A stretch of DNA of 64,000 bases from Pseudoalteromonas luteoviolacea S2607 (GTDB taxonomy: Bacteria > Pseudomonadota > Gammaproteobacteria > Enterobacterales > Alteromonadaceae), in assembly GCF_001625575.1 (NCBI RefSeq), contig NZ_AUXV01000020.1, forward strand, positions 62,001 through 126,000, given 5' to 3'. A program made the position numbers and the translations under genes. Under the pieces are notes generated by a model. It worked only from the letters and a program-made list of their open reading frames with translations. It was not told the origin of the DNA and ran no database searches. This document shows positions 17,282 to 25,648 of the stretch, in pieces. Each line of letters begins with the position of its first letter. The first letter of the stretch is position 1.

Positions 17282-17599
17282 ATGAGCGATTTACAGGTTT
17301 GTATCCAGCTGCGTCTTGAGCCTGGGTGCATGGGGCCGCAAGGCAAAGATCATATTGAGGCCTTTTGCCAAAAAGAAAATACCGCGCCTTGGCAAAATCA
17401 TTTTGCCATTGTCAGTGTTGTACCTAGATATGATAAAACGTTGCCTGAGTGGGAATATCGACTGAAAAATAAGCTACTAAAAGCAGAACAAGCGAATCGC
17501 GTTGTCGAAATGCACAATACGTCAAAAGCTGATTTGGAAGAAGAGATAGAAACGCATATAGCGCATGAAATAGACCGCTATATGGAAGGAAAATTATGA
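17282..17599 (+). CDS. Conserved-looking hypothetical protein, 105 aa
   Basis: I do not recognise this family. The protein is 105 residues, soluble, and mixed in charge. It has a Cys-x-Gly-Pro-type segment (EPGCMGPQGKDHIEAFC) near the N-terminus and a long amphipathic helix at the C-terminus (residues 60-105). The start is supported by a strong GAGGAG site. The upstream region contains an imperfect palindrome (GTAAGGAT/ATCCTTTAC, near 17182-17200). No neighbours suggest a function. Confidence 0.8.
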   Translation: MSDLQVCIQLRLEPGCMGPQGKDHIEAFCQKENTAPWQNHFAIVSVVPRYDKTLPEWEYRLKNKLLKAEQANRVVEMHNTSKADLEEEIETHIAHEIDRYMEGKL

Positions 17600-17723
17600 T
17601 ATTGGCTCTTGCATAACAAAAGCGCACGCAGTTGAGTTTTGATTCAAAAATGAATTTACAATTGGCATCACAGAGTAAGGCGCTTCAAGGTACGAATACG
17701 CCTTTCGGCACTTACATATATAT

Positions 17724-18287
17724 CTATGGGTGTAAAGCCCCTGTACAGCCGAGCGGTAGCTCTTGATTTTGCATAAAGATTGTCACTTCAGCGACCACCA
17801 GACCGAATTTTTTAATATATGAACGATTCATCAACGTACATTTATCAAAAGCCCACATCCAATCATCAAATACCACTCTGTAAGTTGTGTCATCGACAGG
17901 TAAGTCCATTTCGTACTGCCATCTCAAAGCATTACCAAATACGTCTCCGACGGCTTGTGTCGCTATATCATCGGAGTCACCTGTAAAGCCTTGCCCCTGT
18001 TTTGATATGCGCCACACTCTGTGCTTCACGCCGTCACCGTATCCGTATGAAAATGTTTCGTCTAGTACCAGCGTGTTGTTTTTATTGACCTCACCTTTTA
18101 TGTCTACTTTAAACCTCTGTACAAGTTGCCCACTTCGATTTTGTACTATACCCCATGCGTAAACCTGCCCATTGAAGAAAGTAAACACATCTATGTCAGG
18201 CGTCATCGCTTTGTACTCATCGCTTTGCACTGATGATTGGCAGGCACAGAGAAGCACTAAGGTACAAATCAGCAAGAGTTGCTTCAT
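17724..18287 (-). CDS. DUF3833 family lipoprotein
   Basis: This is a 187-residue lipoprotein with signal peptide and lipobox (LLCAC). The mature part shows the DUF3833 pattern: an FFNGQVYAWG opening, an FSYGYGDG turn, RVWRI, a GDVFGNALRWQYEM core and a C-terminal VFDDWMWAFD segment. The function of the family is unknown; it is commonly found beside chalcone-isomerase-like and lipid-modifying genes. It overlaps the upstream chalcone-isomerase-like gene by four bases (ATGA), so the two are translationally coupled. Its last codons contain a copy of the 17-bp palindrome. Confidence 0.88.
   Translation of the reverse strand: MKQLLLICTLVLLCACQSSVQSDEYKAMTPDIDVFTFFNGQVYAWGIVQNRSGQLVQRFKVDIKGEVNKNNTLVLDETFSYGYGDGVKHRVWRISKQGQGFTGDSDDIATQAVGDVFGNALRWQYEMDLPVDDTTYRVVFDDWMWAFDKCTLMNRSYIKKFGLVVAEVTIFMQNQELPLGCTGALHP
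17731..17747. repeat. 17-bp TGTAAAG palindrome, copy 3
   Basis: TGTAAAGCCCCTGTACA overlaps the last codons of the DUF3833 gene. It differs from the perfect palindrome by one base. Confidence 0.55.
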
Positions 18288-18811
18288 GATTTACCTCCCA
18301 GTAATTTAAGTCTCATTTTTGGCTCAGAAGTTTTGTCACCAAGCCAAATATCGAAAAACCATTTCGTGAATAGCGGGTCTTCAATCTCACCCAATAACTT
18401 TTCAGCATTGTAAAACTGTGTAGTACCGCTGGGCGTTCTCAGCCCGTAAAGCGAGTAGTTATTTTCAACATCAGGAAAAATATTTTTCATGCGTTCAAGC
18501 CAAACCCTGCCCATTTGCTCGTCTTTAAAACCCTGCTTTTCCATTTCTTCTAAAGAACGCTCTGCAATGTCCTCCCCACTGAGATCCCGTAAATAAGTTA
18601 GCTGTAACACGAAAGGAGCGGATGGTTCATATTGGCCTGTTACCGTGTAAAGGCTGATGTCATATACATCCCAGAACAGATAGGTCATTCGCGCGGTCTG
18701 TCCGACTTGCGTCATACCTTTTTTAACTCCAACGGGATCAAAAGCGGCGCTATGCGCGATGCTACTAAACAGCACTATTATCGCTGCCATACTTAATTTA
18801 ACTTGGGTCAT
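18284..18811 (-). CDS. Chalcone isomerase-like periplasmic protein
   Basis: This is a 175-residue protein with an N-terminal signal peptide (cleavage near IAHSAAF). It has the bacterial chalcone-isomerase-like fold pattern: GVKKGMTQVG, FWDVYDISLY, LTYLRDLSGEDIAERSLEEM and a C-terminal FTKWFFDIWLG motif. Bacterial members are not flavonoid enzymes; a lipid- or fatty-acid-binding role has been suggested for the fold. It is the first gene of a two-gene unit with the DUF3833 lipoprotein, which suggests a shared role in the envelope. Confidence 0.88.
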   Translation of the reverse strand: MTQVKLSMAAIIVLFSSIAHSAAFDPVGVKKGMTQVGQTARMTYLFWDVYDISLYTVTGQYEPSAPFVLQLTYLRDLSGEDIAERSLEEMEKQGFKDEQMGRVWLERMKNIFPDVENNYSLYGLRTPSGTTQFYNAEKLLGEIEDPLFTKWFFDIWLGDKTSEPKMRLKLLGGKS

Positions 18812-18925
18812 TTTAAGTCCGTGTATAATACTTTTTTATATATACGCAGACGGTATCGATTCCGTTCACTACCACATGACTCACATCACCATGTATAACA
18901 CCGAGATTTAAACCCAATAAAAGCC

Positions 18926-19831
18926 CTAGTTCAGCGCGTGAAATCGCCGAAATTGCTCAATAAACCATTTCAATTTTGGATCGTGTTGCCGAGTACGATA
19001 CCAATACAGCTTCACATGATAATTTGGTATTTTCAAAGGAGGCGGATGAATTGTTAATTTCAGCCTAGGTGCGATTTCCTCGGCATATTTGGCAGGCATT
19101 GTAAGTAGCCAATCAGTATTTTGAACACAGATAGGTGCACTCAGCATATGAGGCGTTGATAGTATCACTCGCCGCAATTTTTTTTGCTGTGCGAGCGTTT
19201 TATCGACAATTCCGCGTGATTCGTTCCATGGTGCTATCAGTACATGACTGCGTTCTAAAAAAGTGTTTATAGTTAAGCTTAAATTAGGACTCATGTGCTG
19301 ACAGCTGAGCGTTACATACTCTCCCTCAAACCAATTAAGCTGAGCTAAACTCTCTGACTTCTCTTGTTTATGTGCAAACCCACACACAATGTCCAACTGG
19401 AGCTCTTTAAGTGCCTGAATTGGCAGGCGCTGTTCGAGCTGTATTATTTGTACAGATATATTGCTGAACTTTTTCAGTAAATAGCTCAAAAAAGGTTTTA
19501 AGCACCACGCAGTGTAATCGGTGGCTGCAATTGTAAATTGATGCTTGTCAGCTGGGTCAAATTCCTTGGACTCTTTTAGCCCTTGGGAGATCACTTTTAA
19601 TGCAGGAAGTACCTCATCAGCTAATCGGTGGGCATAGTCTGTCGCTAACATTTTATTGTTCACTCTGACAAATAGCTCATCATTTAGACGCTCTCTTAAG
19701 CGCGTCAAAGCATGACTGCAAGCAGACTGACTCATATGTAAAACTTGTGCCGTTTGCGTAACTGATCCTGTCTCATACAGTACTGCAAATAGCTTGAGTA
19801 GGTTTAAATCAATATTAGGGATATTACTCAT
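18926..19831 (-). CDS. LysR family transcriptional regulator
   Basis: This is a 301-residue LysR-type regulator. The N-terminal winged helix-turn-helix has the pattern LNLLKLFAVLYETGSV followed by AQVLHMSQSACSHAL. The rest is an effector-binding domain of the periplasmic-binding-protein fold. The start ATG ends at 19831. It is divergent from an acetyltransferase gene, which could be its target. A GTGCA-N5-TGCAC inverted repeat lies in the shared intergenic region. Confidence 0.93.
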   Translation of the reverse strand: MSNIPNIDLNLLKLFAVLYETGSVTQTAQVLHMSQSACSHALTRLRERLNDELFVRVNNKMLATDYAHRLADEVLPALKVISQGLKESKEFDPADKHQFTIAATDYTAWCLKPFLSYLLKKFSNISVQIIQLEQRLPIQALKELQLDIVCGFAHKQEKSESLAQLNWFEGEYVTLSCQHMSPNLSLTINTFLERSHVLIAPWNESRGIVDKTLAQQKKLRRVILSTPHMLSAPICVQNTDWLLTMPAKYAEEIAPRLKLTIHPPPLKIPNYHVKLYWYRTRQHDPKLKWFIEQFRRFHALN

Positions 19832-19851
19832 GTATTATATGCATACAGCAT

Positions 19852-19866
19852 GTGCAAAACATGCAC
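19852..19866. promoter_or_regulatory. Candidate LysR operator
   Basis: GTGCA-AAACA-TGCAC is a small inverted repeat in the 104-bp divergent region between the LysR gene and the acetyltransferase gene, about 20 bp from the LysR start. It is inferred from position only. Confidence 0.3.
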
Positions 19867-19935
19867 TTTATTCATAACTAACTAAACATTACACTGATAC
19901 AAAGCGAAGTCAATTATTACAGAGAACGAGCAATT

Positions 19936-20418
19936 ATGAACTTAACAATACGCCCAGCCCAAAAGCAAGACGCTGCTACAATACTGCACTTTATCAATGA
20001 ACTTGCCATATACGAAAAAGAGCCAGATGCTGTACTTAATACAGTACAAGAAATTGAAACCAAACTGTTTGGGGAAGATGTACGTGCGCATGCAGTGATT
20101 TGTGAGCAAGAAGGCGAAGCAATCGGGTTTGCAGTATATTTCTTTAACTATTCAACTTGGCTTGGTAAATATGGCTTATACCTTGAAGATCTCTATGTCG
20201 CACAAGATAAACGGGGCGCTGGTGCTGGCAAAGCTTTAATGAAGCATTTAGCGCAACTGGCTGTTCAGAAAGATTGCGGAAGATTTGAGTGGGTCGTTTT
20301 GGATTGGAATAAGCCAGCTATCGACTTTTATCAAAGTATTCAAGCAGAACCTCAAGATGAGTGGATCATATATCGCCTTACCGGCCAAGCCCTAAAGGAG
20401 TTTGCAGAGCAACCTTAA
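19936..20418 (+). CDS. GNAT acetyltransferase, diamine/spermidine N-acetyltransferase-like
   Basis: This is a 160-residue GNAT protein close in pattern to the SSAT/thialysine acetyltransferase group. It has an IRPAQKQDAATILHFI opening, a TWLGKYGLYLEDLYV core and a KRGAGAGKALM acetyl-CoA loop. The C-terminal motif WVVLDWNKPAIDFYQSI is typical of polyamine or thialysine acetyltransferases. The substrate is inferred only at group level. It overlaps the next gene's stop by four bases in convergent orientation. Confidence 0.88.
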   Translation: MNLTIRPAQKQDAATILHFINELAIYEKEPDAVLNTVQEIETKLFGEDVRAHAVICEQEGEAIGFAVYFFNYSTWLGKYGLYLEDLYVAQDKRGAGAGKALMKHLAQLAVQKDCGRFEWVVLDWNKPAIDFYQSIQAEPQDEWIIYRLTGQALKEFAEQP

Positions 20419-20909
20419 AGATCTATGTACTTATCTTTCATTGCATTGAGCTCAGGCGGTAAATCTATGCCGTCTCGCTGTGCAATTGTAAACATGGCGC
20501 GCTGAATAAACCCGCCATAAATGTTGCCCATATCATCTGTGATTTGCCAATCTTCAATGTCATCTAGCTGACAGACAAAGTTGTGGGCCATTTTTTTACT
20601 GTGTGTAATAGGAGGAGTTACAAGAAATACACTGACTTCATCTCCTTTGATTGTTTCAACGTGCGCCCCTAAATGCTCTACCACTCCATGGTCACTTTCA
20701 AACCCTAGCTTTACAAATGCATCTTTTGGATACTTTAAGAATAATGTTTTGAATTCATCTATTGACTCCTTCGCAAGCTCAACCGCCTCTAACAACAGTG
20801 GGTCATCGGGATCAGTTTCAAGCGGTGGAAACGTTTCTGACGATGAACTATATCGATAATGCAACCATAACGCTAAAAGCACAGCGACAATGAGTAAACC
20901 CCAATACAT
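20415..20909 (-). CDS. DUF2314 (YegJ-like) membrane-anchored protein
   Basis: This is a 164-residue protein with one N-terminal transmembrane helix (WGLLIVAVLLALWLHY) and a DUF2314-like domain. The recognisable part is EHLGAHVETIKGDEVSVFL, then a DIEDWQITDDMG segment and an A-M-F-T tail. The function of the family is unknown. AAGGAG at good spacing supports the ATG ending at 20909. It is a single gene. Confidence 0.75.
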   Translation of the reverse strand: MYWGLLIVAVLLALWLHYRYSSSSETFPPLETDPDDPLLLEAVELAKESIDEFKTLFLKYPKDAFVKLGFESDHGVVEHLGAHVETIKGDEVSVFLVTPPITHSKKMAHNFVCQLDDIEDWQITDDMGNIYGGFIQRAMFTIAQRDGIDLPPELNAMKDKYIDL

Positions 20910-21289
20910 GTAGACTCCTTAACAACTGCGTTAATATTAAGCTCTGCTGGCTTAAATACGTGTTCATTGACCGAAATTTGAAGAACCTACCAGAGTTTTG
21001 AAAGCGGTACTAAACTAGCTAAGTTTTTCAATCTCGTACGATAAGTGTAGTGAATAGGAGTAAAATAACATAATAAAATACGTATAAATTTCAAAGAAAT
21101 AATGGAGGAAATGGATATGTGCAGTGTGGGCTACATCACCGCTTCAACGCACATTTAACTCAGAATAATGACGAGGCTTTCAGCGCTACACAGTAGATAT
21201 GATCAAAGCATACCAAACCACATAAATTGTAAAAATGCAAAAAGCTGCACATTTACAGTCTTTCACAATCAAGACTAATTTTATCAGTG
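20910..21289. other. Intergenic region with a 15-codon ORF behind a strong RBS
   Basis: This gap of 380 bases lies between two minus-strand genes. At 21111-21158 on the plus strand a 15-codon open frame starts right after GGAGG. It may be chance or a leader peptide. No repeat or terminator with a T run was found; the sequence near 21050-21110 is AT-rich. Confidence 0.3.
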
Positions 21290-21676
21290 TTACAGCGCGG
21301 TAGGTTTTTGATGCCGCTTTTGCTGTTTTCGACGCAGGTTATTACCAAGGAGATCTTCTCGACTAACTAAAAACCCGCAAATACTGCTAACAACAATGTA
21401 AATACCGTACATTGAACCGATATAAACCCAATTACTTTGACTTGTCAGCAAGGCAATATTGGTTCCATCATTTACAAATAAAACGTTAACAATAGATAAA
21501 GCAAAAACGACTCGATAGTACAAAACATGTCCCAAATGGCTGGCAAATGCTGCGACTAGCAAGGCAAATAGACACAAATAAAATCCAATGACGGAGTTCG
21601 CACCTGGTTGGTAACTAGGAAAGATAGCAAGTATTGAAATAATTACCGAGCTCCATCCCGATATATGATAAATCAT
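21290..21676 (-). CDS. Small inner-membrane protein, 128 aa
   Basis: This is a 128-residue protein with four predicted transmembrane helices and a strongly basic C-terminal tail (RRKQQKRHQK). I do not recognise a family. AAGGA precedes the ATG. The positive tail suggests that the C-terminus is cytosolic. It is a single gene with no informative neighbours. Confidence 0.75.
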   Translation of the reverse strand: MIYHISGWSSVIISILAIFPSYQPGANSVIGFYLCLFALLVAAFASHLGHVLYYRVVFALSIVNVLFVNDGTNIALLTSQSNWVYIGSMYGIYIVVSSICGFLVSREDLLGNNLRRKQQKRHQKPTAL

Positions 21677-21788
21677 TTTCAGTTCCTTTGAATTAAATTG
21701 TTATTTTTTGTAAACCGCTACGTATGAAGCGATTATGGTAGAAGTAAGTCAAATTGGCAACTCCTTTAGGTCTACATATAGGTATAAA

Positions 21789-22355
21789 CTAGTTATTTAT
21801 TATGGTTTCAACCCGCTTTTTTAATGCAGGAATTGCATCGGTCTCAAACCACGGGTTACTTTTCAACCAATGAAAGTTACGTGGACTTGGATGCGGTATC
21901 GCGATTTTCGACGGTAAATACGTGGACCACTGCTGAGTACTTTTTGTCACATTATTGAAATCGTCTAAATGATATGATTGTGCGTACTGCCCAATCAGAA
22001 TCGTCAGTTCAACATCAATAAATTCTCTCAACACTTTTTCTCGCCAAGTCTGTGCACAAATTTTCGGCGGAGGATTATCACCACTTTTTCCTTTTCCGGG
22101 ATAACAAAACGCCATGGGAACAATTGCAAACAAACTCGGGTCATAAAACTGCGCTTCATCCACACCTAACCACATTCTTAAACGTTTGCCGCTCGCATCA
22201 TCAAATGGTTTACCTGTTTTATGCACACTCAGGCTAGGCGCTTGCCCAGCAATGAGTATCCTTGCTGTCTTAGTGCCTTGCACTACGGGCCGAGGTTCAT
22301 AACCGAATTGCTTTTGACAAAGGCGGCAGTTATTAATTTCTTCCAGTAACTTCAT
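21789..22355 (-). CDS. Uracil-DNA glycosylase family protein
   Basis: This is a protein of about 188 residues with the uracil-DNA glycosylase superfamily fold. It has an N-terminal CRLC pair and a modified motif 1, GQAPSLSVHKTGKPFDD. A PMAFCYPGKG segment follows, and the C-terminal motif 2 is HPSPRNFHW. In active family 4 and 5 enzymes the first motif is GEAPG; here it is GQAPS, so the activity may differ or be lost. The start is uncertain: the ATG ending at 22355 has AGAAG upstream, and an in-frame ATG at 22376 adds seven residues. Confidence 0.85.
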   Translation of the reverse strand: MKLLEEINNCRLCQKQFGYEPRPVVQGTKTARILIAGQAPSLSVHKTGKPFDDASGKRLRMWLGVDEAQFYDPSLFAIVPMAFCYPGKGKSGDNPPPKICAQTWREKVLREFIDVELTILIGQYAQSYHLDDFNNVTKSTQQWSTYLPSKIAIPHPSPRNFHWLKSNPWFETDAIPALKKRVETIINN

Positions 22356-22639
22356 CGAAATATATCTTCTAGCCACATTGAATAGTGTCCACTACCCAAA
22401 AGTGTTTTAGTTAGCGTTATAGTGAGACCTTAGATCATACAAAAAAATTTCTCACACCGTGAAATAACATACATTTATTGGCATATTGCTCTGCTCTACT
22501 TCGTTTAAGCGCATATATAAAAATAAATTATTTACATAATTTTGTGCATTGTTACCAGTTATTCAGTCTTGCATTTTACTTGTAGCCAAAGCTTTAACGC
22601 CAAGATTTCACCTCGTTGATCTGTAACTTTAACGCATTT

Positions 22640-22658
22640 AACAATGATAATTACTGTC
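22640..22658 (+). promoter_or_regulatory. Candidate Fur box upstream of the iron operon
   Basis: AACAATGATAATTACTGTC matches the 19-bp Fur consensus at 14 positions, including a nine-base AATGATAAT core. It lies about 57 bp before the first gene of the DUF3649-PepSY-DUF3325 unit, whose families belong to iron uptake. No other regulatory sequence was identified in the region 22356-22714. Confidence 0.6.
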
Positions 22659-22714
22659 ATTTGCAAAACTATTCATGGATAATTAGGGATCTGTGAAAAA
22701 ACATTAGGAACATT

Positions 22715-23014
22715 ATGTCACATGCAGACAATGCCTTGACTCTTAGATATCGGCTAAGCGTATTGTCCCGATTTTGCGCTGCAATATTTGGCGGATATTT
22801 TTTTACCGCATACAGTGTAGCTCTGCTTAGTTTGCTTTTACCAACTGCCAAAGTAGACGCCGTCTTATATAGCGTTTGTGCCAGCATACTCATTTTCTGC
22901 TGCGTTTTTATCGCTGTATTTGGCGTTCGCAGCCAAAAACGGATTTGGTCATCTCTGATATCAAGCATTTTGGGATTGCATTTATTAACTCAATATATCC
23001 AGGGGGGAATATGA
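22715..23014 (+). CDS. DUF3649 family iron-uptake-associated membrane protein
   Basis: This is a 99-residue membrane protein with three predicted transmembrane helices. It opens with the DUF3649-like pattern RYRLSVLSRFCAAIFGGYFF. Proteins of this family are encoded beside PepSY-domain ferric reductase-like proteins and DUF3325 proteins in siderophore loci. Its stop overlaps the start of the next gene by four bases (ATGA), showing translational coupling. The molecular role is unknown. Confidence 0.82.
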   Translation: MSHADNALTLRYRLSVLSRFCAAIFGGYFFTAYSVALLSLLLPTAKVDAVLYSVCASILIFCCVFIAVFGVRSQKRIWSSLISSILGLHLLTQYIQGGI

Positions 23015-24600
23015 AAGAGAGTTTTTTCCGCTCAATGACTTGGCTACACACCTGGGTAGGCCTACTACTATGCTGGCTGCTATTTTTGATTTTTTTTGCG
23101 GGCACTATCAGCTTTTTTCGCCATGAAATTAGTTTATGGAATCAGCCAGCAGTCCATAATATAGATCACAATAAACAGCAACAGCAAACACTCATAGAGT
23201 CTGGTCTAGCGTATTTAAACAGCGCTGCGCCAGAAGCAAACCGGTGGTGGATCGGCCTGCCATCAAGCAGGCAACCCGAACTTCAAGTATCTCATAGGCA
23301 CAGCCAAGGAGAAGGCAAACGAGACAAATGGCATGATGAACGACTCGACCCAAATACACTTTTACCAATTGAGGGCCTTGTAGATACAAAAGGCGGTAAC
23401 TTCTTCTATCGACTCCATTTCGATTTACACTACATGGATAGAAAGCTAGCAAGATGGCTTGTTTGTTTTGCTTCTTTATTTATGCTGATAGCGCTCATTT
23501 CGGGAATAGTGATACACAAACGGATCTTCAAAGATTTGTTTCAGTTTAGACCTCAAAAAGGTGTCAGAGCATGGTTAGATGCACATAACCTGTCTTCAGT
23601 GCTGGCTTTGCCATTTCATCTAATGATCACTTACACAGGCCTAATTACTTTGATATTTATGCTCTTTCCAAATCCGGCCGAAACGTTATATGAAGATGGG
23701 CTAAAAGGGTTTAGAGCGGATTTCTACCCCGAAAGGCAACGTATTGAGGCGTCGAATAAAAAACTCGACGAACCAGCTTTTGAGGCCGCTTTTACGCATT
23801 TTTATCAAAACTGGCCTGAGCAAAAAATCAAACGCGTCATCGTTGATCATCCAAGCAATACCGCTGTGAACATCAAAATATATGGTGACAATGGCACGTT
23901 AATTCGGGATGAATACCCATACTGGCAATACTCAGGCACGACAGGTGAACTGCTTAAAACCGCTCGGCTAGACCCAAGTAATGCAGAAATGCTTTACGGC
24001 GGTATGATAGCCGTACACAGCGGGCGATTAGCACATCCAGGACTGCGTTGGCTGTACTTCATCTGCGGTATTGCCGGCTGTGTCATGATTGCCAGTGGTT
24101 GTATTATGTGGGCAAAGCGTATCAAAGAGCGCTTAAAACCGACACAAACGGCAAGCTTTGGGTTAAAGCTCGTAGAAACGCTTAATATTGCTACCATCAT
24201 GGGACTACCTTTAGCAACAGCAGGGTTCTTTTATGCCAACCGCTTGTTACCACCAGATATGGTAGCAAGAGCCGATAAAGAAGTGTTGGTCTTCTTTGTC
24301 GTTTGGTTAGCAACAACCTTATTCACTTCGCTATTTAGAGACAAACGTGCTTGGCAATGGCTAGCGTATTGCAATGCAGCTATTTGGTTGCTACTTCCCG
24401 TTTGCAGCGCACTCACAACTCATAGTAATTTGCTCACCTATATCCAAGACGGAAAATGGATTTTGGCCAGCTTTGATTTAGCTTTTATTACCACAGCTTT
24501 AGTGTTTTATTTGCAAGCCAAAAAACTTGCAAACAAGGCGACGGCGAACAAAAGTGTGAGTAATAAACGCACCCGAGTAACAGCGGAGCAACGCGCATGA
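23011..24600 (+). CDS. PepSY-associated TM protein (siderophore-iron reductase-like)
   Basis: This is a membrane protein of about 529 residues with PepSY-associated transmembrane helices. The first helix follows MKESFFRSMTWLHTWVG, and further helices lie at about residues 150, 210, 350 and 385-490. The family includes PiuB- and FoxB-like proteins proposed to reduce ferric siderophores in the inner membrane or periplasm. The conserved His residues in LHTWVG, HFDLHYMDRK and HSGRLAHPGLRW may bind heme. The ATG at 23011 has an AGGGGGG site. It overlaps both neighbours by four bases, so the three genes form one coupled operon. Confidence 0.9.
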   Translation: MKESFFRSMTWLHTWVGLLLCWLLFLIFFAGTISFFRHEISLWNQPAVHNIDHNKQQQQTLIESGLAYLNSAAPEANRWWIGLPSSRQPELQVSHRHSQGEGKRDKWHDERLDPNTLLPIEGLVDTKGGNFFYRLHFDLHYMDRKLARWLVCFASLFMLIALISGIVIHKRIFKDLFQFRPQKGVRAWLDAHNLSSVLALPFHLMITYTGLITLIFMLFPNPAETLYEDGLKGFRADFYPERQRIEASNKKLDEPAFEAAFTHFYQNWPEQKIKRVIVDHPSNTAVNIKIYGDNGTLIRDEYPYWQYSGTTGELLKTARLDPSNAEMLYGGMIAVHSGRLAHPGLRWLYFICGIAGCVMIASGCIMWAKRIKERLKPTQTASFGLKLVETLNIATIMGLPLATAGFFYANRLLPPDMVARADKEVLVFFVVWLATTLFTSLFRDKRAWQWLAYCNAAIWLLLPVCSALTTHSNLLTYIQDGKWILASFDLAFITTALVFYLQAKKLANKATANKSVSNKRTRVTAEQRA

Positions 24601-24932
24601 TATATGGCTTAGCAATGCTTTTATGCTTAGGTGCTTTTTACGCTTTTGCGATGGCTAAAACGGCACATTACAAAAGCGTATTTGGCACAAGACCAAGTCA
24701 GGAGCAAACCAAGCGCTTTAACTTGAGTGGGTGGATCATTATTTTACTAAGCTTTATCGTTAACCTATCCCAAGCAATAGGGTACGGTAGCTTGATGTTC
24801 TGTGGGCAAATGGCGCTCTCTGTATTGCTGATTGCGGTGTGCTTAACTTACAAGCCTAATTGGATGAGATCACTTTTTTACCTACTTCCCTTGTTAGCTG
24901 TGATTATGGTTGTATCGTCGCAGGTATTTTAA
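24597..24932 (+). CDS. DUF3325 family membrane protein
   Basis: This is a 111-residue protein with three to four hydrophobic helices, typical in size and position for DUF3325, the third member of the iron operon. It starts inside the stop of the PepSY gene (ATGA). It ends just before a GC-rich hairpin at 24939-24968. A minus-strand copy of the GATC-containing dispersed motif (24733-24751) is embedded in its coding sequence. Confidence 0.82.
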   Translation: MIYGLAMLLCLGAFYAFAMAKTAHYKSVFGTRPSQEQTKRFNLSGWIIILLSFIVNLSQAIGYGSLMFCGQMALSVLLIAVCLTYKPNWMRSLFYLLPLLAVIMVVSSQVF

Positions 24933-24938
24933 ACTTCA

Positions 24939-24968
24939 GAGCTGCAGGTAAGCGATCACCTGCAGCTC
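24939..24968 (+). terminator. Terminator-like hairpin after the iron operon
   Basis: GAGCTGCAGGT pairs with ACCTGCAGCTC over an 8-nt loop, 6 nt after the stop codon. A GATTTT run follows about 9 nt later. Position and stem strength support termination. Confidence 0.65.
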
Positions 24969-25571
24969 AGATCATGATTTTACTACCTCTAACGTCTAGT
25001 TTTCTCAATTTCTCATTAAAACCCACCCATTCAGTTAGTAAAAATCTGATCCTATGTAGTCTGACATCATTCCACTTAGTAAATATGTGATCCATCTGAA
25101 GTAAAATGGATAGATTAGTTAGTAAAAACTCGATCTCAAAGAGTTACGTTAGTAAATATGTGATCTCTAGCCTGTTTTTTAAAACATTAAGTTAGTAAAA
25201 TTATGATCTGAGATTAGTACGCCTGAAGATGAACGATGATTTTGCGACAAAAGATAGTAATTCAAAGGCCAACTTTATATCACTCCTCAATTCTAAGTTA
25301 GTAAAAATCTGATCTGGTTCGAATCAGCTCATGTTTTTACCTACTTAATGACCTCAAGTTAGTAAAATTATGATCTGCCTCACAGTAACTTGGTAAAATC
25401 GTGATCTCTGAATGATAAATTGTGATTAAAACATGCCGTTTGAATCATAGGAGAACAGGAAGAAACACATTAAACCTTTGATTTTAATGTACTAAACCAT
25501 AAATCTAGAGACCAACTACGCTTACTTTAAATTTGTATTGGTCAATCACATAGTAGGTAAAATTCTGATCT
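24969..25571. repeat. Array of ten GATC-containing 19-bp repeats between convergent genes
   Basis: The unit is GTTAGTAAAWNNNTGATCT. Nine plus-strand copies start at 25034, 25075, 25118, 25148, 25191, 25297, 25358, 25389 and 25553. One inverted copy occupies 24969-24987. The two arms (TTAGTAAA and GATC) are nearly invariant, while the four central bases vary. Every copy carries a Dam-type GATC. Start-to-start distances are 41, 43, 30, 43, 106, 61, 31 and 164 bp. The surrounding gap (24933-25648) lies between two gene 3' ends, so the array is not a promoter region. No ORF with a good start lies inside. Confidence 0.85.
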
Positions 25572-25648
25572 AAAGCTTGTTCAATGTATATATTAAAAAT
25601 ATGTGTGAAAGAGTAGGGGGAGTTGATGAATTCACTCCCCACTAGGGA

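Noticed and set aside
24969..25571. CRISPR array interpretation of the repeats
   Set aside because: Spacing is irregular (30-164 bp), the repeats are degenerate in the centre, one is inverted, and there are no cas genes. Solitary copies elsewhere also argue against it.
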